From Lutacidiplasma sp049802875 (GTDB taxonomy: Archaea; Thermoplasmatota; Thermoplasmata; Lutacidiplasmatales; UBA184): a stretch of DNA of 21,970 nucleotides. The notes beneath the pieces are model-generated. The model was not told where the DNA came from. It worked only from the letters and a program-made list of their open reading frames with translations, and made no database searches. The stretch covers positions 1 to 21,970 of the forward strand of contig JBARNH010000013.1 in assembly GCA_049802875.1 (NCBI GenBank). Direction: 5' to 3'. The position numbers and the translations under genes were made by a program. Positions 15,232 through 21,001 of this stretch are shown piece by piece (position 1 is the stretch's first letter; the number at the start of each line of letters is the position of its first letter).

Positions 15232-16215
15232 ATGCGAGCGATGGTCCTCCACGCGGCCGGTTCCTCCCTTCGAGAGGAAGAGCGGCGCGACGCGGACATC
15301 GGGCCGCACGACGTGCGGATCCAGGTCCGTGCGTGCGGGGTCTGCCGCACGGACCTCCACATCGTGGACGGGGAGTTGACGCCTCCGAATCTTCCCCGGA
15401 TCCCCGGTCACGAGATCGTCGGATCGATCACCGCCGTCGGGACCGAAGCGCGGCGCTACCGTGTGGGAGATCGAGTGGGGGTTCCCTGGCTGGGTTGGAC
15501 CTGCGGGGTGTGCGAGTACTGTCGCTCGGGAAGAGAGAATCTGTGCGATCGCGCGCGATTCACCGGATACCATGTCGAAGGTGGATACGCAGAGTTCACC
15601 GTCGCGGACGAGCGATTTACGTTCCCCATCCCCGCCGGCTTCGAGGACGTCGAGGCGGCCCCGCTGCTCTGCGCGGGCCTCATCGGGTACCGCGCGCTCC
15701 GGATGGCCGGCGGAGGCCCGCGGGTCGGGTTCTACGGATTCGGCGCCGCGGCGCACATCGCGGTGCAGGTGGCGAAGTACCGCGGACAGCGGGTCTTCGC
15801 CTTCACCCGACCGGGCGACCGGCGAGGACAAGAGTTTGCTCGGAGTCTCGGGGCGGAGTGGGCCGGAGGTTCTGACCAGACCCCGCCGGAGCCGCTCGAT
15901 TCGGCTCTGATCTTCGCTCCCGTCGGCCCCCTCGTTCCGACCGCCCTCTCCGCTACCGCGAAAGGCGGCACGGTCGTCTGCGCTGGCATTCACATGAGCG
16001 ACATTCCCACATTTCCGTACCGGATCTTGTGGGGCGAACGGAGCGTCCGATCCGTTGCGAACCTCACGCGGGAAGACGGGACGGAGTTCCTTGCGATAGC
16101 GGCGAAAGCGAAGCTGCGGACCGTGACGACGCCGTTTCCGCTGGGCGAGGCGAACCAAGCACTGGCAGCACTAAGGGAAGGGCGATTGGAGGGTGCCGCG
16201 GTGCTCGTTCCCTAG
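15232..16215 (+). CDS. Zinc-dependent medium-chain alcohol dehydrogenase
   Basis: A 327-residue MDR-superfamily oxidoreductase that interconverts alcohols and aldehydes or ketones. Catalytic-zinc ligands are Cys38 in GVCRTDLH, His60 in PGHE and Cys147 in LLCAG. The four structural-zinc cysteines are at 91, 94, 97 and 105 (CGVCEYCRSGRENLC). The coenzyme domain has GFYGFGAAAHIAVQ. The end of its second strand reads FAFTRPGDRRG, with Thr-Arg where NAD-preferring enzymes usually have an acidic residue, so NADP(H) is the likelier cofactor (inference). The length is close to the 330-350 usual for the family. The start is ATG 15232; GTG 15228 is out of frame. The physiological substrate is unknown and the neighbours do not help. 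Confidence 0.9.
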   Translation: MRAMVLHAAGSSLREEERRDADIGPHDVRIQVRACGVCRTDLHIVDGELTPPNLPRIPGHEIVGSITAVGTEARRYRVGDRVGVPWLGWTCGVCEYCRSGRENLCDRARFTGYHVEGGYAEFTVADERFTFPIPAGFEDVEAAPLLCAGLIGYRALRMAGGGPRVGFYGFGAAAHIAVQVAKYRGQRVFAFTRPGDRRGQEFARSLGAEWAGGSDQTPPEPLDSALIFAPVGPLVPTALSATAKGGTVVCAGIHMSDIPTFPYRILWGERSVRSVANLTREDGTEFLAIAAKAKLRTVTTPFPLGEANQALAALREGRLEGAAVLVP

Positions 16216-16254
16216 CTCCGGCACCGAGCGGGCCGCGGGGACCTACGCGCGAGG

Positions 16255-16276
16255 CTTCTCCACTACCGTGGAGGAG
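16255..16276 (+). terminator. Hairpin after the alcohol dehydrogenase gene
   Basis: CTTCTCCAC (16255-16263) and GTGGAGGAG (16268-16276) form a 9-bp stem with one G-U pair and a TACC loop, 40 bases after the stop codon. No T-tract follows, so this may be a 3'-end or processing structure and not a true terminator. Confidence 0.35.
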
Positions 16277-16340
16277 GGAAGAGAGTTCCGGGTCGCCCTC
16301 AAATCTTCCGTCGCTTTCCCTCCGGCGGATACGGTGCCTT

Positions 16341-17042
16341 GTGCCGACGAACCTCCGCATCAGCCTCACCATCCTCACGGTCGGGTTCGCTGTCGAAGGG
16401 GCGGGCGAAGCGTACTCACTGCTCACCGCCGGGTCGTTCCTCCCCGGAACGAGCCTCATCTTCCTATTCCCCGCGGTCATCACCCTGCTCGGCCTCCTCT
16501 TCATTCTGATCGGGCGCCACGAGTGGGACGAGCTCCACCAGTCTCGGGTCCGTCGGGCCAACGTGACGTTCGGTCTCAGCGTGTTCGCCGGGGTGATCGC
16601 GGCGCTCGAGGTCGGATTTCTCGCGTACTACCCCGGCATCGGGACCCCGCTGTGGGCGGAGATACTGTTCGGAACCGCGGTCGGCGCATTTCTCCTCGGA
16701 ACGTTCATCACCTATTCCCAGCTGGTCTTCCACCTCGTGAGCCGGCCCAGTAAGGGCGCGCTGATCGCCGCGAGTCTGTGGGCGCTGATCGTCTCAGCCT
16801 ACGTGGGACAAGCGCTCGGGGCCGACCTTCCCGCGATCCTCGGCCTGATCGCCACCCGATCGTTCTCGATCGATTCGCTCGTGGCGCCGGTCGACTACCT
16901 CGCTTCGTTCTTGTTCCTCTCGTATTTCCTCCTGCTCATCGCTTACCTGGACGCCCACATCGCGGTCGCCCGGGGGCGTCCGCCGAAACGCGTAGCCAGG
17001 GTGGCCCCCATGGCCCCTCCCCCGAGCTCGTCGTCGAAGTGA
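16341..17042 (+). CDS. Six-helix integral membrane protein of unknown function
   Basis: A 233-residue protein with six clear hydrophobic segments, at about 5-27, 33-55, 72-97, 103-128, 137-158 and 181-204. Positive residues cluster after helix 2 (GRHEWDELHQSRVRRAN) and in the C-terminal tail (RGRPPKRVARVAP), which suggests both ends of that set face the cytoplasm. The tail ends in a Pro/Ser run. I do not recognise the family; no transporter signature or catalytic motif is visible. The start is GTG 16341, chosen because the hydrophobic sequence begins just after it. The frame is open far upstream into the alcohol dehydrogenase gene, but that part is not membrane-like and is a shadow frame. A T-tract 88 bases after the stop probably ends its transcript. 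Confidence 0.8.
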   Translation: MPTNLRISLTILTVGFAVEGAGEAYSLLTAGSFLPGTSLIFLFPAVITLLGLLFILIGRHEWDELHQSRVRRANVTFGLSVFAGVIAALEVGFLAYYPGIGTPLWAEILFGTAVGAFLLGTFITYSQLVFHLVSRPSKGALIAASLWALIVSAYVGQALGADLPAILGLIATRSFSIDSLVAPVDYLASFLFLSYFLLLIAYLDAHIAVARGRPPKRVARVAPMAPPPSSSSK

Positions 17043-17129
17043 GCGTGGGAAACCGGAGCTCGGACGACGCCGGGGTCCGGGAATTTCCGCAACGAATTCT
17101 TGAGCGATTTCTTGCGTCGAAACGGCCTC

Positions 17130-17136
17130 TTTTTTT
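17130..17136 (+). terminator. T-tract terminator after the six-helix membrane protein
   Basis: Seven T residues in a GC-rich context, with no clean hairpin before them. This is the usual intrinsic termination signal in archaea. A TATA-like element follows within 8 bases. Confidence 0.45.
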
Positions 17137-17143
17137 GGGGGTG

Positions 17144-17149
17144 TTATAC
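17144..17149 (+). promoter_or_regulatory. Second TATA-like element upstream of the RHH gene
   Basis: TTATAC directly after the T-tract. A transcript from it would start near 17170 and run through about 130 bases before the RHH start codon, or begin at the in-frame GTG at 17168. It could be an alternative promoter or drive a short RNA; no structured RNA family is recognised there. The other content of 17043-17299 is the repeat at 17175-17203 and the promoter at 17264. Confidence 0.3.
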
Positions 17150-17174
17150 TGATACCGTCCGGCCGGAGTGGCGC

Positions 17175-17203
17175 GTTCGACAACCCCGCTGAGTTGTTCG
17201 ACA
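17175..17203 (+). repeat. GTTCGACA direct repeats, candidate operator
   Basis: GTTCGACA occurs at 17175-17182 and 17196-17203, 21 bases apart (two helical turns). A third copy at 17302-17309 covers the first codons of the RHH gene. The last two flank the promoter at 17264. An RHH protein binding its own control region would be normal for the family; that link is inference. Confidence 0.42.
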
Positions 17204-17263
17204 CGTCAGAAAACGCTCGAGTTTCAGCTGCTCGGTTACTCCCATCGAACGGACGACCGTTTG

Positions 17264-17272
17264 TTTAAGTAT
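17264..17272 (+). promoter_or_regulatory. Candidate TATA box for the RHH / FtsZ-like genes
   Basis: TTTAAGTAT lies 28-36 bases before the GTG at 17300, giving a near-leaderless transcript. The same TTTAAG core precedes the small membrane protein at 18840. Confidence 0.5.
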
Positions 17273-17299
17273 CAGGAATTTGCATGCCTGAGCGTAGCT

Positions 17300-17800
17300 G
17301 TGTTCGACAAAGCTTCGAGACGAAAATCCGCGACGTCGCAGGTCGCGGACGACCGTCGGGAAGGAACCGAGGATGCGCGCATCGCCCTACGGTGCAACCG
17401 CAAGGAGCTCCAGCTGGTGGACTCGTTCGTCGCGAACGGCGAGTTTGAGACCCGCTCGGAGCTCATGCGCGCGGCGCTGCACGCATTCCTGCGTTCCCGT
17501 GCGATGTCGACCGCGCCAACGCCCCCCGTGGATGCCGAGGGCTTCATCGAAGTCCCCGTGCGCCTGCGGCCCGACGAGTACGCCGCCTTCGAGACCTACG
17601 CCCGGCACGTGGCGAACGGACGACCGGTGAGGGACCTCCTCGCTGAGATCGTGCGACGCGGCGAAGCCGAGCTCAAGGTCCACGAGCTCGTGGCCCGAGC
17701 CCGCGCAACGGTGCGCGAAGCGGTCGAAACCCGGGCCCAAGCGGGAGCCCTCCAGGAGAGCGCCAAGGACCTGGAGCGAAAGGGGGTCGTCGGGCGGTAG
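17300..17800 (+). CDS. Ribbon-helix-helix transcriptional regulator, possibly with two RHH units
   Basis: A 166-residue protein. Residues 27-66 form a CopG/MetJ-type ribbon-helix-helix: a strand (ARIALRCN), a helix (KELQLVDSFVAN), the Gly turn, then SELMRAALHAFLRSR. Residues 82-120 (IEVPVRLRPDEYAAFETYARHVANG... VRDLLAEIVRRG) have the same strand-helix-turn-helix order and spacing, so the chain may carry a second RHH-like unit and bind DNA as an internal pair. The last part (about 122-160) is Ala/Glu/Arg-rich and probably helical or coiled coil. GTG 17300 is preferred over GTG 17168, because the extra 44 codons have AT-rich third positions unlike coding sequence here and cover the TATA box. 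It lies 39 bases before the FtsZ-like gene, so the two are probably co-transcribed. Confidence 0.75.
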   Translation: MFDKASRRKSATSQVADDRREGTEDARIALRCNRKELQLVDSFVANGEFETRSELMRAALHAFLRSRAMSTAPTPPVDAEGFIEVPVRLRPDEYAAFETYARHVANGRPVRDLLAEIVRRGEAELKVHELVARARATVREAVETRAQAGALQESAKDLERKGVVGR

Positions 17801-17839
17801 TCGGACGGACTGAGCAGAACGCAGTACAAGGGGGGGGTT

Positions 17840-18763
17840 GTGGGAGACCACGAGGCCGAACGCACGACGAGCGACCGAATTTCCGCGCCGGGAGAGAGCG
17901 AACCGATGGAGGACGGGTGGTTCGACCACCTGCGCCTCGGTCAGGACGTACGATTCGTCCTGGTCGCGGTCGGCGGCGGGGCGATCCGAGTCGGGAGAGA
18001 GATTGCGCGACAGCACATCCGTCACCTGGAAACGGTCGCGATCAACTGCGACCCGAAGGTCCAAGGGTTCGACGATTTTGACCGCCGGGTCTACCTTGGT
18101 CCGGACACCGGAGTCGAGACCGACACCGGGGGTTCTCCGTTCGTCGGCGGCCTGCTGGCCCGGGCGGCGGAGCCGGCCCTCGAACGCATCTTCCACGGAG
18201 CCACTTTCGTGATCCTGGTCGGCAGTCTGGGGGGGGGCGCCGGGAGCGGCGCGTTCCCGTACCTGCTCGACGTCGCCTGCCGAAACTCGGAGGTCGTCAG
18301 CGCGTTCGTGATCAAGCCATTCCTTTGCGAAGGGGAACGCCGGTCGCTGGCCGACCGGGCGATCGCTCGGCTCCAGTTCGTGGAGTCCTACGTCGAGCGG
18401 CACGAGGAGGGACACGCCACGCTGCAGACCCTCGATAACGAGAGCCTCCTCAGGTCACAGGGCCATCTCCCGTTCGCGGAGGTTACTCGCCACTGGGCCG
18501 GCCTCATCGAGCACCACATCGAGACGTCGTTCGTCGCCCCGGTCGAGGCGATGGTCGAAGCGGTCCAGCTGACGCGGGCGGCCAACCAACCCCCGATGAA
18601 CCGCATTCCCGAGGCGGAGGTACCGGCGCTCGGGGGACTGCCCCCCGCCGCTCCGTCCGGCCCTGAATTCCCGCCCCTGTTGCCCGCCGCGACCCTCCGG
18701 GGAGCGGAGGCCGAACTCACGTTCGAGGTCGAGGCGGAGGCCCGTCCTCCGAACCCCTCGTAG
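17840..18763 (+). CDS. Divergent FtsZ/tubulin-superfamily protein lacking the T7 catalytic half
   Basis: A 307-residue protein with the tubulin/FtsZ nucleotide-binding domain. A strand plus Gly-rich T1 loop (VLVAVGGGAIRVG, 40-52) and AINCD (67-71, like AVNTD of FtsZ) lead to the tubulin signature GSLGGGAGSGA (128-138). Next comes EGERRSLADRAIARLQ (164-179), aligned with the EGRRRMxxAxxGI region of FtsZ, and then TLDNESLL (197-204), like the IPNDRLL segment. After the following helix, where FtsZ has the T7 loop NxDxxD that completes the active site of the next subunit, this protein has SFVAPVEAMVEAVQL. It then ends in a Pro-rich tail (250-285) and an acidic tip. It may bind GTP without normal polymer-driven hydrolysis (inference). 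The start is GTG 17840; ATG 17906 is an alternative. It is probably in an operon with the RHH regulator. Confidence 0.68.
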   Translation: MGDHEAERTTSDRISAPGESEPMEDGWFDHLRLGQDVRFVLVAVGGGAIRVGREIARQHIRHLETVAINCDPKVQGFDDFDRRVYLGPDTGVETDTGGSPFVGGLLARAAEPALERIFHGATFVILVGSLGGGAGSGAFPYLLDVACRNSEVVSAFVIKPFLCEGERRSLADRAIARLQFVESYVERHEEGHATLQTLDNESLLRSQGHLPFAEVTRHWAGLIEHHIETSFVAPVEAMVEAVQLTRAANQPPMNRIPEAEVPALGGLPPAAPSGPEFPPLLPAATLRGAEAELTFEVEAEARPPNPS

Positions 18764-18777
18764 ACGAATCCCTCTCG

Positions 18778-18801
18778 GGGGCGGGTCCTAGGGCTCGCCC
18801 C
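18778..18801 (+). terminator. Hairpin after the FtsZ-like gene
   Basis: GGGGCG (18778-18783) and CGCCCC (18796-18801) form a 6-bp GC stem with a 12-base loop, 15 bases after the stop codon. It stands directly before the TTTAAG promoter of the next gene, which suggests a boundary between transcripts. There is no long T-tract. Confidence 0.35.
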
Positions 18802-18807
18802 TTCAAC

Positions 18808-18813
18808 TTTAAG
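18808..18813 (+). promoter_or_regulatory. Candidate TATA box for the 55-residue membrane protein
   Basis: TTTAAG lies 27-32 bases before the ATG at 18840, the spacing of a leaderless archaeal promoter. Confidence 0.5.
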
Positions 18814-18839
18814 AACGGTGCCGGCTCGCTCTTCGAACG

Positions 18840-19007
18840 ATGGACGGCCGCTGGTTCACCGTGATCGTCCTCCTGATCCTCCCGATCTTCGGGATCGTGG
18901 CGGCGATCGCCTGGTTCTCCTCCAACCCGCTCGCCATCCTCGGGGCCCTCGCGGTGATGATCGTCGGGGCCTTCTATCTGCTGACCTACACTGAGTCGTT
19001 CGTCTGA
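18840..19007 (+). CDS. Small membrane protein, 55 residues
   Basis: A short gene with its own promoter-like TTTAAG box at leaderless spacing. The product starts MDGRWFTVIVLLILP and has two hydrophobic helices (about 6-24 and 29-48) separated by a short FSSNP turn, ending LLTYTESFV. The charged start and polar end suggest a hairpin with both ends on the same side of the membrane. It is too short for family assignment and I do not recognise it. Its reality is supported by the promoter, by codon use like that of the neighbours, and by a strong hairpin directly after the stop. It follows the FtsZ-like gene on the same strand, but the hairpin and separate promoter argue for its own transcript. A functional link to the FtsZ-like protein is possible but unproven. 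Confidence 0.68.
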   Translation: MDGRWFTVIVLLILPIFGIVAAIAWFSSNPLAILGALAVMIVGAFYLLTYTESFV

Positions 19008-19008
19008 A

Positions 19009-19042
19009 CCCTCGGCCCGCGGGCGAAGCGCCCCTCCGAGGG
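19009..19042. terminator. Bidirectional hairpin between convergent genes
   Basis: An outer 7-bp inverted repeat CCCTCGG (19009-19015) / CCGAGGG (19036-19042) encloses an inner stem GGGCG-AAG-CGCCC (19021-19033). It fills the 39-base gap between the stop of the small membrane gene (19007) and the stop of the PAC2 gene (19047), so it can serve both strands. Confidence 0.55.
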
Positions 19043-19046
19043 CGGC

Positions 19047-19880
19047 CTATCGATACATTTCGGCCGACCCCGCGGGCTCGGCTCCATTGGCCGTGGATCC
19101 CGCCGCGCCGGGGCCTTGCTTCATGACGGAGCGCAACGCCTTCTCGATCTGCTCGGCCTGGGCCCGGAGCGGCCCGGTGTCGATCTTGAGCTCGGGCAGC
19201 AAGCGATCGAGCGTTTCGATCAGCGCGGCCCCGGCGCGGTGGTCCGGTAGACCCTCGGCGACCCGTGCGCTGACGAGGAGCACGGCGACAGGGACGCTCC
19301 GGCCCAATCCTTGCACCAAGAGGGCTCCCGAGACCCCGCCGATGACTCCTTCCTCGAGCGTCCGGGCCTTCGCCGCCTCGAATCCGGAGACGAACCCCGG
19401 TTCCTTTCGCGAGTACGCGACCCAGACCTGTTCGTCGGCGGGGGCGGAATCGCTCGATTCGGCTCCCGCCTCCTCTTCGGGATGGGGAACCACCCCTTCC
19501 AAGCAGACGATCGCCCGGGCGCGGTGCCGCTCGGCGTTATCCAAGATCGCCTTCGCGATCGCGTTCGCTTGGGTCGGGGTCGGGGGAAACTCCGAAAGGA
19601 CGAGCGCGAGGTCCGGGCGGCCGTAGACTCGGATCGTCGGGTTCACCGCACCGGCTTGGACGACAGCGATCGGGGCGAGCTCGGGCGACTCGAAGCGCCC
19701 GACTCGAGGAAGCTGCAGCACTCGAACGATGTAGTGACCGGCGACGATCGTCGCGAGTCCCGCGCTAGGGAACGCCGACAGCACGATCGAACCGGGTCCG
19801 AAGTTCGCCTCGGCCGACACCTCCTCGCGCCAGGAGAATTCCATCGGGACCTCTTCGGCCCTGATGCGAGCTCCGCTCAT
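19047..19880 (-). CDS. PAC2-family protein (proteasome assembly chaperone-like)
   Basis: A 277-residue PAC2-fold protein. Diagnostic stretches are the first strand and turn IVLSAFPSAGLATIVAGHYIV, in the place of the family's 'GFPGIGxVGxxxxxYL', then LPRVGRFESPELAPIAVVQAG, and the segment PTIRVYGRPDLALVLSEFPPTP, which matches the family's 'PIRVYxxxxLLVLxSExP'. EGVIGGVSGALL follows near the middle. Archaeal members (PbaA/PbaB type) assist proteasome core assembly or have related roles; which of these applies here is not shown. A Glu/Ser-rich insert (about 134-148) interrupts the middle strands, and the last about 25 residues are low complexity. The start is ATG 19880, although ATG 19844 (MEFSWREE) is an equally natural beginning. 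It is divergent from fen1. Confidence 0.82.
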   Translation of the reverse strand: MSGARIRAEEVPMEFSWREEVSAEANFGPGSIVLSAFPSAGLATIVAGHYIVRVLQLPRVGRFESPELAPIAVVQAGAVNPTIRVYGRPDLALVLSEFPPTPTQANAIAKAILDNAERHRARAIVCLEGVVPHPEEEAGAESSDSAPADEQVWVAYSRKEPGFVSGFEAAKARTLEEGVIGGVSGALLVQGLGRSVPVAVLLVSARVAEGLPDHRAGAALIETLDRLLPELKIDTGPLRAQAEQIEKALRSVMKQGPGAAGSTANGAEPAGSAEMYR

Positions 19881-19966
19881 TAGCCCGGCTCCATTCGAGG
19901 GTGGTCAAGGGACGTTCCCCCTCGCCCCCGCCATTCCCAAGTACTCGACTCCCCTCGGACGCCCAC

Positions 19967-21001
19967 GTGGGGCTGCCGCTCAAGGACCTCGTCGCCGCGC
20001 AAGAGCTCCCGTGGGACGCACTTGCCGGCCGCACGCTCGCGGTCGATGGATACAATGCGGCCTACCAGTTTCTCGCCACGATCCGGCAGCGCGACGGGCA
20101 GCTGTTCTCGGACCCCGAGGGTCGGGTCACCAGCCACCTGATGGGGGCGTTCTACCGAACGACCTCGTTGCTGCAGCAGGGGGTGCTGCCGGTCTGGGTA
20201 TTCGACGGGAAGCCGCCCGACCTGAAGGCCGGGACGATCCGCCAACGGATCGCCGTCAAGGAGAAGGCGGAATCCCAGTACCAAGAGGCGCTGGCGGCGG
20301 GCGACCCGGAGACGGCCCGGAGAAAAGCCGCCCAGACCTCCCGCCTGACGCGCCCGATGGTGGGGGAACTGGTCCAACTCTTGGCCGCGATGGGGGTGCC
20401 GACCGTCCAAGCTCCGGGTGAAGGCGAGGCCCAGGCGGCGGTAATGTCGGCAAAGGGCGTCGTCTGGGCGAGCGCGTCCGAGGATTACGACACGCTCCTC
20501 TTCGGGGCTCCGCGGCTCGTGCGTGGGCTCGCGGCAAGGGGCCGTGGCGGCGCAAGCCCGGGCGCCCAGTTCATCGACCGCTCCGAACTCCTCGCGAATC
20601 TCGGTATCGATGGGGAGGAACTGATCGCCATCGGGATCATCGTCGGGACCGACTTCAATGACGGTGCGCGCGGGTATGGTCCCAAGAAGGCGCTCAAGGT
20701 CGTGCAGGAGCACCTCGGCTTCTCGGCGACCATGGCGAAGGTGGGGATCGAGTCGACCGAGGCTGAGGCCGTCGCGGAGATCTTTCGCCATCCGTCCGCG
20801 TCCGATGTGGCCACGCCTTCGTTCGGACCGGTCGACGAGGAGGCCGTGAGCCGCCTCTTGGTCGAAGGACATAGTTTCTCGGAAGAACGAGTACGCGCAG
20901 CGGTCACGCGCGCCCGCCAGCGACCCCGCACGACCGCGAGTCCCGTGGACGCCCGTGGCCACCAGACGCTCCTCGAGACGTTCGGGGGCCCTCCGCCGTG
21001 A
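19967..21001 (+). CDS. fen: Flap endonuclease 1
   Basis: A 344-residue structure-specific nuclease that removes 5' flaps during Okazaki fragment maturation and repair. The two metal sites are complete: Asp27 (AVDGYNAAYQFL), Asp80 (FDGKPP), Glu152 and Glu154 (GEGEAQAA), Asp173 and Asp175 (SEDYDTLLFG) and Asp229 (VGTDFN). The helix-hairpin-helix DNA-binding segment GYGPKKAL follows at about 236-243. The C terminus has a PCNA-binding PIP box, QTLLETFG (333-340), in which the usual second aromatic residue is Gly. The start is GTG 19967, which gives (M)GLPLKDLV, matching the normal family N terminus after Met is placed at GTG; the open frame extends 22 codons upstream, but that part is not FEN1-like. 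The stop overlaps the next gene as GTGA, so the two genes are probably translationally coupled. Confidence 0.95.
   Translation: MGLPLKDLVAAQELPWDALAGRTLAVDGYNAAYQFLATIRQRDGQLFSDPEGRVTSHLMGAFYRTTSLLQQGVLPVWVFDGKPPDLKAGTIRQRIAVKEKAESQYQEALAAGDPETARRKAAQTSRLTRPMVGELVQLLAAMGVPTVQAPGEGEAQAAVMSAKGVVWASASEDYDTLLFGAPRLVRGLAARGRGGASPGAQFIDRSELLANLGIDGEELIAIGIIVGTDFNDGARGYGPKKALKVVQEHLGFSATMAKVGIESTEAEAVAEIFRHPSASDVATPSFGPVDEEAVSRLLVEGHSFSEERVRAAVTRARQRPRTTASPVDARGHQTLLETFGGPPP

Noticed and set aside
16029..16340. Longer N-terminal version of the six-helix membrane protein
   Set aside because: The extra part lies in the alcohol dehydrogenase gene in a different frame and is Arg/Ser/Pro-rich, while the membrane segments start immediately after GTG 16341.
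17168..17299. Start of the RHH gene at GTG 17168
   Set aside because: Third codon positions here are AT-rich, unlike coding DNA in the window, and the stretch contains the TTTAAG promoter and repeats; the RHH homology starts after 17300. Not fully excluded because of the TTATAC box at 17144.
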